Notes: generated from the sequence alone by a model not told the origin. 62,219 nt of DNA from Oxalobacteraceae sp. CFBP 13730 (GCA_014841835.1 JACYUQ010000005.1:264155-326373), one strand, 5' to 3'; positions 17,827-25,991 are shown, counted from the first letter of the stretch. Program-made: numbers and translations.

Positions 17827-19311
17827 TCAGGCTCCTTCGGCCGGGAAGCTCAAGCCGGGCGAGAGCTTGGCCGGCATGTCCAGCACCGGGTTCTCGATCG
17901 AGGCGACCGGATAGGCGCAGTAATCGGCGGCGTAATACGCGCTCGGGCGGTGATTGCCCGACTTGCCCACACCGCCAAACGGCGCCGAGCTGGCCGCGCC
18001 GGTGGTTGGCCGGTTCCAGTTGACGATGCCGGCGCGGGCGCGCACGGCAAAGCGCTGCCACAGCTCTTCGGATGGCGACAGCAGGCTTGCGGCCAGGCCG
18101 TATTGGGTGGCGTTGGCCACGCGCAGCGCGTCGTCGAAACTCGCCACGCGGATCACCTGCAGCAAGGGGCCGAACCATTCTTCGTCAGGAATGCCCTGCG
18201 CATCGGTCGTGTCGACGATGCCGGCCGTGACGAAACCGGTGTTCGGGTCGAGCTGGCGCATCGCCAGCAGCAGCTTGCCACCCTTGGCAACCATGTCTTC
18301 CTGCGCCTGCACGAGGCGCGCGGCGACGGCGCTCGAGACGACGGGGCCCATGAACGGCTGCGGTTCGGCGTTCGACGGGCCGACCTGCAACTGCGCGGCC
18401 ACGGCCACCAGGCGCGCGAGGAACGCGTCGCCGGCGGCGCCCTCTTCGATCACGAGGCGGCGCGCGCAGGTGCAGCGCTGGCCGGCCGAGATGAACGCCG
18501 ACATCACCGTGTGGTGCACGGCCGCGTCGATGTCTTCCACGCCCCACACGACCAGCGGATTGTTGCCGCCCATTTCCAGCGCCAGCATCTTGCCCGGCTG
18601 GCCGCCGAACTGCTTGTGCAGTGCGGCGCCGGTCTGGCTGCTGCCGGTAAACAGCACGCCGTCGATCAGCGCTTGCTGGCCCAGCGCGATGCCGGTATCG
18701 CGGCCGCCGTTGACCAGGTTCAGCACGCCCTTCGGCAAGCCGGCCTGCTCCCACAGCTGCACCGTCTTGACCGCCGTGCGCGGCGCGTATTCGCTGGGCT
18801 TGAACAGCAGCGTATTCCCGGCGATCAGCGCCGGCACGATGTGGCCGTTCGGCAGGTGGCCGGGGAAGTTGTACGGTCCGTAGACCGCGAACACGCCGTG
18901 CGGACGGTGACGCAGCACGGCGTTGCCGTCAGCGACCTTGGTTGCGCTCTCGCCGGTGCGCGCAGCGTGCGCCTGGACCGAGATGTCGATCTTGTTGGCC
19001 ATCGTCGCGACTTCCGTGCGCGCTTCCCACAAGGGTTTACCCACTTCTTCGGCGATCGTCGCGGCGAGCGACTCGGCGTTGTCCTTCAGCAGATCGCGAA
19101 AACGCGTGGCGATGGCGATGCGTTCGGCCAGCGGCGTCAGGGCCCAGGCTTCGAAGCTGTCGTGCGCGGCCTGCGCGGCGCGCGCGATGTCTTCCAGGCT
19201 CGAGGCATTGCTGGTCCAGGTCTGGCGGCCGGTCGATGGGTCGATCGTCGCGAGTTCGGCGCCGCTACCGGCGAGCCATTCGCCGTTGATGTAATTCGAG
19301 AGATTAGCCAT
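17827..19311 (-). CDS. astD: Succinylglutamate-semialdehyde dehydrogenase AstD
   Basis: 494 aa aldehyde dehydrogenase (E. coli AstD has 492). The catalytic Cys lies in SAGQRCTCARRL and the general-base Glu in LALEMGGNNPLVV, a combination typical of AstD. It oxidises N-succinylglutamate semialdehyde to N-succinylglutamate with NAD+. Its ATG overlaps the end of the upstream succinyltransferase gene by 8 bp. Confidence 0.94.
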   Translation of the reverse strand: MANLSNYINGEWLAGSGAELATIDPSTGRQTWTSNASSLEDIARAAQAAHDSFEAWALTPLAERIAIATRFRDLLKDNAESLAATIAEEVGKPLWEARTEVATMANKIDISVQAHAARTGESATKVADGNAVLRHRPHGVFAVYGPYNFPGHLPNGHIVPALIAGNTLLFKPSEYAPRTAVKTVQLWEQAGLPKGVLNLVNGGRDTGIALGQQALIDGVLFTGSSQTGAALHKQFGGQPGKMLALEMGGNNPLVVWGVEDIDAAVHHTVMSAFISAGQRCTCARRLVIEEGAAGDAFLARLVAVAAQLQVGPSNAEPQPFMGPVVSSAVAARLVQAQEDMVAKGGKLLLAMRQLDPNTGFVTAGIVDTTDAQGIPDEEWFGPLLQVIRVASFDDALRVANATQYGLAASLLSPSEELWQRFAVRARAGIVNWNRPTTGAASSAPFGGVGKSGNHRPSAYYAADYCAYPVASIENPVLDMPAKLSPGLSFPAEGA

Positions 19312-20383
19312 GGGTGTTTTTCCTGGTATTGAGTGTCAGGGTACGCACATTGTCGCCGGCGGCGATGCGCAGCAGCGCCAGCTCGTCGGGACTCAGGACC
19401 ACGCTGCCCGCGCCAGGCACGGCGCGCGTGAGGATCATCCGGAAGTCGTCCAGGCGCGTGTTCGACACCAGCATGTGTTCGGTGTCGTGGGCGATGTCCT
19501 TGGGCGCACCCTCGACCACCTCGCCAGCGTCGATCGCTGGCAAGCCTTGCGCCGCCACGGCCAGCACGCTGTCGCGCACGGCGCGCAGTTCGGACACGCG
19601 GCCCTGCAGCACGGGGCCGGCGTCGAAAATGTCGACATAGCCTTCGTAGTACATGCCCTCTTGCTCGAGCAGGCGGCGCGCCGGCTGGGTCGAGGTGTGC
19701 ACCTTGCCGATGACATCAATCGCCGATTGCGGCAGGTAGTCGACATACAGCGGCTGACGCGGCATCAGTTCAGCGATGAAGGATTTCTTGCCGATCGCGG
19801 TCAGGCCGTCGACATGGTTGAAATCCATCTTGAAGAAGTGCCGGCCCAGGCCTTCGTAGAACGGCGAATCGCCGCCCTCGTCCTGGTAGCCGCGCATCTC
19901 GGCGATGATCTTTTCGGTAAACAGCTGCTGGAACTGGGCGATGAACAGGAAGCGGCTCTTGGAGAGCCACTTGCCGTTGAACCCCACGCGGTATTCGGGC
20001 AGCAGGAACAGCGAGCACAGTTCGGTCGAACCGGTGAGGTCGTTCGACAGGTACAGCGTCTCCATGCGCGTGAAGACATTCAGTTCGCGGCTGCAGTGCA
20101 CCAGCGTACCGATGCGGTAGTTGTAGAACGGCTCGGTCAGGCCCACCGCGCCCTTGATCGCGCAGACGCCGGCGATGCTGCCGTCCTGCGGCTCTTCGAG
20201 CACGAACATGTAGTCGCGCTGTTCGGGGCGGATGGTTTCGGCAAACGAGGCCTCGGACGTGGCCAGGCGCTGGCCGAGCATCTCGGGATCGGGCTTCAGC
20301 GTGGTCATGCCACTGCCCGCCTGGTGCGCCATATTGATCAGGGCGTCCAGGTCGGACGTTTTGGCGGCGCGGATCACGAGCAT
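19304..20383 (-). CDS. astA: Arginine N-succinyltransferase, AruG/AstA-like subunit
   Basis: 359 aa GNAT-fold enzyme. It is the closer of the two paralogues to E. coli AstA (YNYRIGTLVHCSRELNVF; TELCSLFLLPEYR; SPFYEGLGRHFFKMDF; YVDIFDAGP). It transfers succinyl from succinyl-CoA to the alpha-amino group of arginine, the committed AST step. With the preceding paralogue it probably forms the heteromeric AruF-AruG arginine/ornithine succinyltransferase known from Pseudomonas. It overlaps the preceding gene by 10 bp and astD by 8 bp, suggesting coupled translation. Confidence 0.92.
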   Translation of the reverse strand: MLVIRAAKTSDLDALINMAHQAGSGMTTLKPDPEMLGQRLATSEASFAETIRPEQRDYMFVLEEPQDGSIAGVCAIKGAVGLTEPFYNYRIGTLVHCSRELNVFTRMETLYLSNDLTGSTELCSLFLLPEYRVGFNGKWLSKSRFLFIAQFQQLFTEKIIAEMRGYQDEGGDSPFYEGLGRHFFKMDFNHVDGLTAIGKKSFIAELMPRQPLYVDYLPQSAIDVIGKVHTSTQPARRLLEQEGMYYEGYVDIFDAGPVLQGRVSELRAVRDSVLAVAAQGLPAIDAGEVVEGAPKDIAHDTEHMLVSNTRLDDFRMILTRAVPGAGSVVLSPDELALLRIAAGDNVRTLTLNTRKNTHG

Positions 20384-21426
20384 GATGCTTCTCCTTCGAT
20401 GCGCAGGCAGACAACCTCGTCGCCCGCTGCGACGCCAAGCGCCTGCTGGACGTCGCGCGGCAGCGCGATCGTCGATGCGTGATCGAGCGGCGAAGAGTGC
20501 AGCGTCACGGCGCGGAAGCCGTTGTCGACGCTGGCGACGGCGTAGGCCACCGGCGCGCCGTGGTTCGGCAACTCTTGCCCGGCAGCGGCCACACGCAGGC
20601 GCTGCGAAGCGCCGAACGAACGCAGTGCGTTCTTGTGCGCCTGCAGGATCGGGCCGCCGTCGAAGATGTCGATGTACTCGTCGGCTTCAAAGCCTTCCTG
20701 CGCCAGCAGATCGAACGCCATCTGGCCGCCCGGATGGATCTGGCCCAGCGCCGCCTGGGCGTCGCCCGGCAGCAGCGGCACGTAGACGGGATAGTGCGGC
20801 ATCAGTTCGACGATCAGCGTGCGGTTGCGGGCACCTTCGATCAGGCGCTCGGCTTCGAGAAAATCCATCTTGAAGAACTTGCGGCCCAGCGCATTCCAGA
20901 ACGGCGACTGGCCATCGGCATCGACACGCCCGGCCAGCGGCACGAAGAAACGGTCGCCAAAGCGGTGCGGCGCGAGCATCGCGTACAGCAGGCGCGCGCG
21001 CGACAGCAGCGCCGCCTCGACGCCGGCGCTCTCGCGGTTGCGCACAAAAAAACCCGACAGGTGCGAGTAGGCAGTCAGCTCGGAGCACAGCGTGAGTGCG
21101 TGCACGTTGTGGCTGATGTTCAGGTCACGCGAGACCTGCTGGATGACATCGTTGCGAAACGCGAAATAGGTGCCGTTCGAGCCGGCCGATGCGTGGATGG
21201 CGGCAGTGCCGACGACCTCGCGCGAGCGCAGGTCTTCGAGCACGAACAGATACGATTCTTCGCTTGGAATATCGACTTGCGCGGCGAACGAGGCGAGCGA
21301 GCGCTCGACGGCGGCATTGATACCTTCGCGCGTGCGCGGGAGCGTATGCACCCCCGGCATCGAAATAGCGGCCATCGCTTCGAGCGCGCCGATATCCGCG
21401 CGATCTACCGGACGGACAACATACAT
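20374..21426 (-). CDS. aruF: Arginine/ornithine N-succinyltransferase, AruF-like alpha subunit
   Basis: 350 aa, paralogous to the next gene but more diverged from single-subunit AstA. It keeps the family blocks SPFWNALGRKFFKMDF, LIVELMPHYPVY and EYIDIFDGGPILQAHK. First position of the pair matches aruF before aruG in P. aeruginosa. It is 68 bp downstream of astC and overlaps the aruG-like gene by 10 bp. The assignment of alpha and beta subunits rests on gene order and relative similarity to AstA. Confidence 0.88.
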   Translation of the reverse strand: MYVVRPVDRADIGALEAMAAISMPGVHTLPRTREGINAAVERSLASFAAQVDIPSEESYLFVLEDLRSREVVGTAAIHASAGSNGTYFAFRNDVIQQVSRDLNISHNVHALTLCSELTAYSHLSGFFVRNRESAGVEAALLSRARLLYAMLAPHRFGDRFFVPLAGRVDADGQSPFWNALGRKFFKMDFLEAERLIEGARNRTLIVELMPHYPVYVPLLPGDAQAALGQIHPGGQMAFDLLAQEGFEADEYIDIFDGGPILQAHKNALRSFGASQRLRVAAAGQELPNHGAPVAYAVASVDNGFRAVTLHSSPLDHASTIALPRDVQQALGVAAGDEVVCLRIEGEASCS

Positions 21427-21494
21427 GTGGTCTCCCTGTGGGTCAGTGCGTGCAGCCGGCCGCCTTGTTCAAGGCGACCGGCGGGTCCGATGCA

Positions 21495-22796
21495 TCAGGC
21501 GGCGTCGGGTGCAGGCACGGGTGCCTCTTTGCGTGGCGCCGCAGGTTCGTCGATGGCGTCGGCCAAAAATTCGGCCACGGCGGCGCGCATGATGCGGTTC
21601 GCTTCGGCGATCTGCGCGTCCGAGACGATCAGCGCAGGCGCCAGGCGCACGACGTCCGGACCGGCAATCAGCAGCATCAGGCCCATCTTCTCGGCGATCT
21701 TGGTGAAGTCCTTCGAGCGGCCTTTTGATGTTTCCGCCATCGGCAGGCCCAGGAGCAGACCCATGCCGCGCGGCTGGCCGAACACCTGCGGGAAGTCCGC
21801 CGCCAGTTGCAGCAGGTTCGTCATGATCGCCACGTTGGCTTCTTTCACGCGCGCCAGGAAGGCCGGCTGGTTGATGATCTCCAGGACCTTCAGTGCGACC
21901 GTGGTGGCCAGCGGATTGCCGCCGTAGGTCGTGCCGTGGCTGCCCACGCCCAGGTGCTTGGCGATCTCGGTGGTGGTGAGCATCGCGCCGATCGGGTAGC
22001 CATTGCCCAGTGCCTTGGCCGACGTCAGCACGTCCGGCTTGACGTTCATCTGCTCGTAGGCGAACAGCGTGCCGGTGCGGCCCATGCCCGACTGGACTTC
22101 GTCGAAAATCAGCAGCGCGCCGGTCTGGTCGCACAGCTCGCGCAGCGCTTTCAGGTAGTCCGGGTTGCCCGGAATGACGCCGCCCTCGCCCTGGATCGGC
22201 TCGACGATCACGGCCGCGACATCATCGGTAATCGCGGCGCGCGCGGCCTCGATGTCGTTGTACGGGATGTGGCTCAGTTCCGGTGGCAGTGGCTCGAAGC
22301 CTTCGGTGTATTTCGACTGGCCGCCGACCGACACGGTAAACAGCGTGCGGCCGTGGAACGATGCCAGGCACGACACGATGCGCGACTTGTGCGGACCGAA
22401 CTTGGTATGCGCGTATTTACGGGCGAGCTTCAGGGCCGCTTCGTTGGCTTCGGCGCCCGAGTTGCAGAAGAACGCGCGCTCGGCGAACGTCGCTTCGGTC
22501 AGCGCACTGGCCAGGCGCAGCACCGGCTCGTTGGTGTAGCCGTTGCCGAGGTGCCAGAGGGTGTTGAGCTGCTTGGTCAGCGCTTCGTTCACTTCAGGAT
22601 GGGCGTGGCCCAGCGAGGTGACGGCGATGCCCGAGGTGAAGTCCAGATACTGCTTGCCTTCCTGGTCCCACAGGTCCAGGCCCGATGCGCGCACCGGCAC
22701 CATGGCGGCCGGGGCGTAGGTCGGGACCAGGACGTCGTCGAAGGTCTGGCGGGTGACAGACCGCGTGGCGATACCCGAATCAAGCTGAGCGTTCAT
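21495..22796 (-). CDS. astC: Succinylornithine transaminase AstC (AruC)
   Basis: 433 aa class III PLP aminotransferase, very close to E. coli AstC along its length (LGHAHPE, WHLGNGYTNEPVLRLA, FFCNSGAEANEAALKLARK, FHGRTLFTVS, FDEVQSGMGRTG). The PLP lysine is in TSAKALGNGYP. It converts N-succinylornithine to the semialdehyde with 2-oxoglutarate as amino acceptor; such enzymes often also act on acetylornithine. The ATG at 22796 is preferred over one six codons upstream because GAGGAA lies 8 nt before it. It is first in the catabolic run, preceded by an operator-like sequence and a TATAAT box. Confidence 0.93.
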   Translation of the reverse strand: MNAQLDSGIATRSVTRQTFDDVLVPTYAPAAMVPVRASGLDLWDQEGKQYLDFTSGIAVTSLGHAHPEVNEALTKQLNTLWHLGNGYTNEPVLRLASALTEATFAERAFFCNSGAEANEAALKLARKYAHTKFGPHKSRIVSCLASFHGRTLFTVSVGGQSKYTEGFEPLPPELSHIPYNDIEAARAAITDDVAAVIVEPIQGEGGVIPGNPDYLKALRELCDQTGALLIFDEVQSGMGRTGTLFAYEQMNVKPDVLTSAKALGNGYPIGAMLTTTEIAKHLGVGSHGTTYGGNPLATTVALKVLEIINQPAFLARVKEANVAIMTNLLQLAADFPQVFGQPRGMGLLLGLPMAETSKGRSKDFTKIAEKMGLMLLIAGPDVVRLAPALIVSDAQIAEANRIMRAAVAEFLADAIDEPAAPRKEAPVPAPDAA

Positions 22797-22828
22797 GGCT
22801 TTTTCCTCATCCAATCAATGTAAATGGC

Positions 22829-22846
22829 GCGGGATGCTTCTCCCGC
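22829..22846 (-). other. Stem-loop near the 5' end of the predicted astC mRNA
   Basis: GCGGGA / TCCCGC, 6-bp stem with a 6-nt loop, just downstream of the transcription start expected from the TATAAT at 22858-22863. It might stabilise the 5' end of the long operon mRNA. Confidence 0.4.
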
Positions 22847-22857
22847 ATGATCAATTC

Positions 22858-22900
22858 ATTATAGAAACGCTGGCCGACAACTTCTTTTAGAAGTGCGACA
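22858..22900 (-). promoter_or_regulatory. astC promoter with tandem ArgR-type operator
   Basis: On the minus strand TGTCGC starts at 22900 and TGTCGG at 22879, exactly 21 bp apart. The first fits TGTCGC-N8-AA-N5, the half-site consensus I recall for the AraC-type ArgR of P. aeruginosa, which binds two half-sites in direct repeat. The second half-site lacks the AA. A perfect TATAAT follows at 22863-22858 with only a poor -35 (AAGAAG), as expected of an activator-dependent promoter. Confidence 0.65.
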
Positions 22901-22932
22901 GGCATTTTCATTTTTGACGCTACCGGACGGCG

Positions 22933-23871
22933 CTATTGCGCCAGCTTCCTCTGCCGCTCTTCGCGCGGCGTATTGCCAAACAAGGCCCCGAACGCCGTCG
23001 AAAAGTGCGAGCCGGACGAAAACCCGCACATCAGCCCCACCTGGACGATCGAGTGATTGGTGTCGAGCAGCAACTGGCGCGAGCGGCGCAGGCGCAGTTC
23101 GAGGTAGTAGCGCGATGGCAGGCTGCCCAGGTATTGCTTGAACAGGCGCTCGAGCTGGCGTCGCGAGATGCCGGCCAGCTGGGCAATTTCGTCGGTGGAC
23201 AGCGGCTCTTCGATATTGGCTTCCATCAGCGCCACCGCCTCGGACAGTTTCGGTTGCAGCGCGCCAAAGCGGGCTTGCAGCGCCACGCGCTGGCGCTCGT
23301 CCGGGCCGCGCACGCGGTCGATGCACAGCGTTTCTTTTACTTGCGCCTGGACGGTCGCGCCAAACAGCAGGTCGACCAGCGTCAGCGCGAAGTCGATGCT
23401 GGCCGCGCCGCCGCAGCAGGTGAGGCGGTTGGCGTCGAATTCGTACAGATTGGGGGTAAGCAGGGCCTGCTCGGCCTGGGCATTGACGTCCGGGTACAGC
23501 GCCCACGGCAGCGCGGTGCGCACGCCATGCAGGACGCCGGCATCGGCCAGCCACAGCACGCCGGCACCGACGCCGCCCCAGAACGGCGCGGCGCGGCAGC
23601 GCTCGACCAGCGCGCGCAGATTGGCTGGGCGCAGCGCCGCTTCGGCTTCGTCGGCCACCAGCAGCACCAGGTGCCAGTGACGCTGGGCGTCGCCCATGAA
23701 TTTGTCGGGGCTGCGCACGTCGACGTGCAGGCGCTCGGGTCCCAGTACCTTGGCGGCCAGCCGCAGCGGCTGGTACAGCCCGGACCAGGTCAGCGCGTCC
23801 GGCTCGCCGGCATTGACCAGGAGCACGCGCAGCAGCCGCTCCTGGGTCAGCAGGGACAGGTCAGGCTGCAT
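22933..23871 (-). CDS. GlxA-type AraC family regulator, probable ArgR of the AST operon
   Basis: 312 aa. The N-terminal two thirds are a DJ-1/PfpI (class I amidotransferase-like) domain; the C-terminal 100 residues are an AraC double helix-turn-helix (STDEIAQLAGISRRQLERLF and a VGLMCGFSSGSHFSTAFG stretch). The same architecture is found in P. aeruginosa ArgR, the arginine-responsive activator of the aru operon. It lies directly upstream of astC on the same strand with an operator-like repeat between them, so an arginine-sensing role is inferred. No clear SD precedes its ATG. It is divergent from marR. Confidence 0.85.
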   Translation of the reverse strand: MQPDLSLLTQERLLRVLLVNAGEPDALTWSGLYQPLRLAAKVLGPERLHVDVRSPDKFMGDAQRHWHLVLLVADEAEAALRPANLRALVERCRAAPFWGGVGAGVLWLADAGVLHGVRTALPWALYPDVNAQAEQALLTPNLYEFDANRLTCCGGAASIDFALTLVDLLFGATVQAQVKETLCIDRVRGPDERQRVALQARFGALQPKLSEAVALMEANIEEPLSTDEIAQLAGISRRQLERLFKQYLGSLPSRYYLELRLRRSRQLLLDTNHSIVQVGLMCGFSSGSHFSTAFGALFGNTPREERQRKLAQ

Positions 23872-24036
23872 CGCGGCGGATGGTCAGGGTCACGAAAAGG
23901 AAATGGCCACAGGCCTGTGCAAACGACATGGGCGTACATCATACCGGAGAACATTCGCGCAACAAGCGTGTGCGGTCCACCCCGTCATATTGCGTACCGA
24001 TGGACGCGCGGTGCTACCGGCAGTGCAGCGGGCGGC

Positions 24037-24042
24037 TATAAT
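24037..24042 (+). promoter_or_regulatory. TATAAT box directly upstream of marR
   Basis: A consensus -10 hexamer ends 8 nt before the marR ATG, leaving almost no room for a leader. No good -35 or SD is visible. Confidence 0.5.
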
Positions 24043-24050
24043 CCCGGCCC

Positions 24051-24524
24051 ATGGGGGAACGATATCTAAAAAGCGTCCGACTGCTGGCCGAGTGCATGCA
24101 GAGCTTCGAGCGCGTCTCGGGCGACGCCGTGCGCCAGAATGGCTTGACGCATGCGCAGTTCGATATCATCGCCACGCTCGGCAACACGAGCGGCATGAGC
24201 TACAAGGAGCTGGGCGAGCGCACGCTGATCACCAAGGGCACGCTCACCGGCGTCATCGAACGCCTGGAGCACAAGGGCCTGGTGCTGCGCGAGCGCAGCT
24301 GCGACGACAAGCGCTCGTTCTTCGTGCGCCTCACGCCGGCCGGCGAACAGGTATTCTGCGATGTATTCCCGCTCGTGATCGCACGCGGCAAGGAATTGTT
24401 CCACGCTTACAGCGACACCGACTTCGCCACGCTCGAAACCGCCCTGACGCTGCTGCGCACCCGGATCACCAGCCACGGCAACGGTCCCCTGCCATCACCA
24501 CCCCACCTGAAGGAAACGCCTTGA
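24051..24524 (+). CDS. MarR family transcriptional regulator
   Basis: 157 aa winged-helix protein. The recognition region SYKELGERTLITKGTLTGVI is followed by LEHKGLVLRERSCDDKRSFFVRL, the DxR wing typical of MarR repressors. It is divergent from the ArgR-like gene. The stop codon overlaps the TTG start of a small gene (cctTGA), suggesting coupling. Ligand and targets are unknown; autoregulation through the shared 179-bp upstream region is a reasonable guess. The mRNA may start at or within two bases of the ATG. Confidence 0.9.
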   Translation: MGERYLKSVRLLAECMQSFERVSGDAVRQNGLTHAQFDIIATLGNTSGMSYKELGERTLITKGTLTGVIERLEHKGLVLRERSCDDKRSFFVRLTPAGEQVFCDVFPLVIARGKELFHAYSDTDFATLETALTLLRTRITSHGNGPLPSPPHLKETP

Positions 24525-24802
24525 AAACCGCCCTCATCGACGACAAGAAGCCTGCCCATTTCGACAAGCACATCATCGGCAACATCCTGCTCGACGTCGC
24601 CCCACTGGACGAAGTCCAGCAAGAACCGATGCTGATCGGCGTGCGCAACGAAGCCGGCGAGATCTACCGCCTGATCGGCGCCACCAAGCTCAACAGCTAC
24701 ATGAACGCGGTCGAAGAACTGTTCGACCTGGGCCTGGCCGACGAACTGGAAAACACCGAAGAGCCAAAAGAAGGCTGCGACGCCATCTTCAGCGAAGCGT
24801 AA
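24521..24802 (+). CDS. Small conserved-looking protein of unknown function, TTG start
   Basis: 93 aa, acidic and soluble (KTALIDDKKPAHFDKHIIG at the start, FDLGLADELENTEEPKEG near the end). No family is recognised. The start is inferred: TTG at 24521 overlaps the marR stop (cctTGA) and GAAGGA lies 6 nt upstream, whereas the first internal ATG would discard the well-formed N-terminus. Codon usage matches the neighbours. Tight coupling to marR suggests a shared process. Confidence 0.72.
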   Translation: MKTALIDDKKPAHFDKHIIGNILLDVAPLDEVQQEPMLIGVRNEAGEIYRLIGATKLNSYMNAVEELFDLGLADELENTEEPKEGCDAIFSEA

Positions 24803-24882
24803 TCCGGTCGCAGGGACACCACAGGCCATTGCCCGTGGTTCTCTAGAGCAATATATTTGGTCGCGCTCGGATGGGTTGGGGG

Positions 24883-24888
24883 TATAAT
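24883..24888 (+). promoter_or_regulatory. TATAAT box directly upstream of the HDOD gene
   Basis: A consensus -10 hexamer ends 6 nt before the ATG, so the expected transcription start coincides with the A of the ATG. No SD is visible. Confidence 0.5.
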
Positions 24889-24894
24889 TTTTTG

Positions 24895-25728
24895 ATGGAC
24901 CAACTCTCCTCCCTCGACAGCATCGCTGCTGAAGCCAGCAGGGGCGAACTCACGTTCCCCACCAGCGTTCACGCATCGCTCAAGTTGCAGCGGGCGTTGA
25001 GCGAACCCGACTGCCACATCGACGCCGCTGCCCGCCTGGTACAGGCCGAGCCGCTGCTGGCCGCGCGCACGGTAGCGATCGCCAACTCGGTTGCCTATAA
25101 CCGCTCCGGCAACGACGTCACGAGCGTGCCCGCCGCCGTGCAGCGGGTGGGCTTTCGCACGCTGGGCGCGCTGGCCGCGTCCGTCATCGTGCGCCAGCTG
25201 GCCAGCGAAATCCGCGACCCGGGTCTGCGCAAGAAGGCCGACCAGCTCTGGACCCACTCGGCCCACGTGGCCGCACTGGCCCAGGTGATCGCGCGCCGCG
25301 TCTCGTTCGTCGACCCTGAAACCGCCTTGTTCGCCGGCATCGTGCACGAAGTCGGCGGCTTTTACCTTCTCTCGCGCGCCGAATCGATGCCGGGGCTGCT
25401 GGACGATAATCTCGATGCCTGGCTCGACCACGGCGAAGCGGCCATCGGCCGTGGTGTATTGCACAAGCTGGCAGTGCCGGCGCCGGTGATGGACGCCATC
25501 GAGGCGTTGTGGGACGGCATGCGCGCATTGCCGCCCGAAACCCTGGGCGACACGCTGCTGCTGGCCAATGACCTGGCGCCGTTCCCGTCACCGCTGTTCG
25601 CACCCGTGGGCGCCACGACCTATGCGGGCGCGGCCACCATCGACTTCGTGTTCGGCCACGGCACGCTCAAGGGCGTGCTGGCAGAGTCGGGCGACGAGGT
25701 CAAGAGCCTGACCTCGGCGCTGCTGTAG
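24895..25728 (+). CDS. HDOD domain protein
   Basis: 277 aa. Residues about 20-215 form an HDOD domain (LTFPTSVHASLKLQRALSEP; VPAAVQRVGFRTLGALA; TALFAGIVHEVGGFYLLSRA). HDOD proteins are HD-fold relatives lacking the metal-binding HD pair and often act in signalling with GGDEF/EAL or stress pathways; no output domain is fused here. The ATG at 24895 is preferred to one at 24871 because the latter would fall upstream of the TATAAT. Partners cannot be inferred from the neighbours. Confidence 0.85.
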   Translation: MDQLSSLDSIAAEASRGELTFPTSVHASLKLQRALSEPDCHIDAAARLVQAEPLLAARTVAIANSVAYNRSGNDVTSVPAAVQRVGFRTLGALAASVIVRQLASEIRDPGLRKKADQLWTHSAHVAALAQVIARRVSFVDPETALFAGIVHEVGGFYLLSRAESMPGLLDDNLDAWLDHGEAAIGRGVLHKLAVPAPVMDAIEALWDGMRALPPETLGDTLLLANDLAPFPSPLFAPVGATTYAGAATIDFVFGHGTLKGVLAESGDEVKSLTSALL

Positions 25729-25730
25729 GC

Positions 25731-25796
25731 AAAAAAATGCCCGCTCGGTGAGGAGCGGGCCAAAGTCCAAAACTAGGGATGTCCTGAAAGAGACAG
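25731..25796 (-). ncRNA. Candidate small RNA, copy 1 (about 65 nt)
   Basis: On the minus strand, a 34-nt block (25796-25763, starting CTGTCTCTTTCAGGACATCC) identical to that at 30718-30685 is followed by an intrinsic terminator: GCCCGCTC / GAGCGGGC stem, then T7. TAAGAT lies 6 nt before the GTCTC, a plausible -10. Both flanking protein genes are on the plus strand, so this minus-strand terminator serves no visible gene. No open reading frame fits. Confidence 0.6.
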
Positions 25797-25991
25797 CCTG
25801 ATCTTATGTCTCGTGAAGAGCGTTCTCGGTGCGCTGACTCACACTGGACGCATTTCAAGCGCCTTATTCGATCCTTCTTTTTCCGCGCGACATTGCTATG
25901 GCTCGCGTGCCGGGCCTATCCCCGCTTTCTGCTAAGGTCATTCTCATATCCGGCGCACGCAACCGTGCGCCCCGACCTTCTGGAGAATCCC

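Noticed and set aside
22797..22814. Six-codon upstream start for astC
   Set aside because: The GAGGAA that fits the ATG at 22796 lies within those codons, and AstC orthologues start near the shorter form.
25739..25760. Hairpin as the terminator of the HDOD gene
   Set aside because: The T tract exists only on the minus strand; on the plus strand the hairpin is followed by CAAAG, so it does not end the HDOD transcript.
25806..25991. N-terminal extension of the SDR gene
   Set aside because: The extension lacks an SD and reads like non-coding sequence; the ATG at 25992 has GGAG and begins a standard SDR N-terminus.
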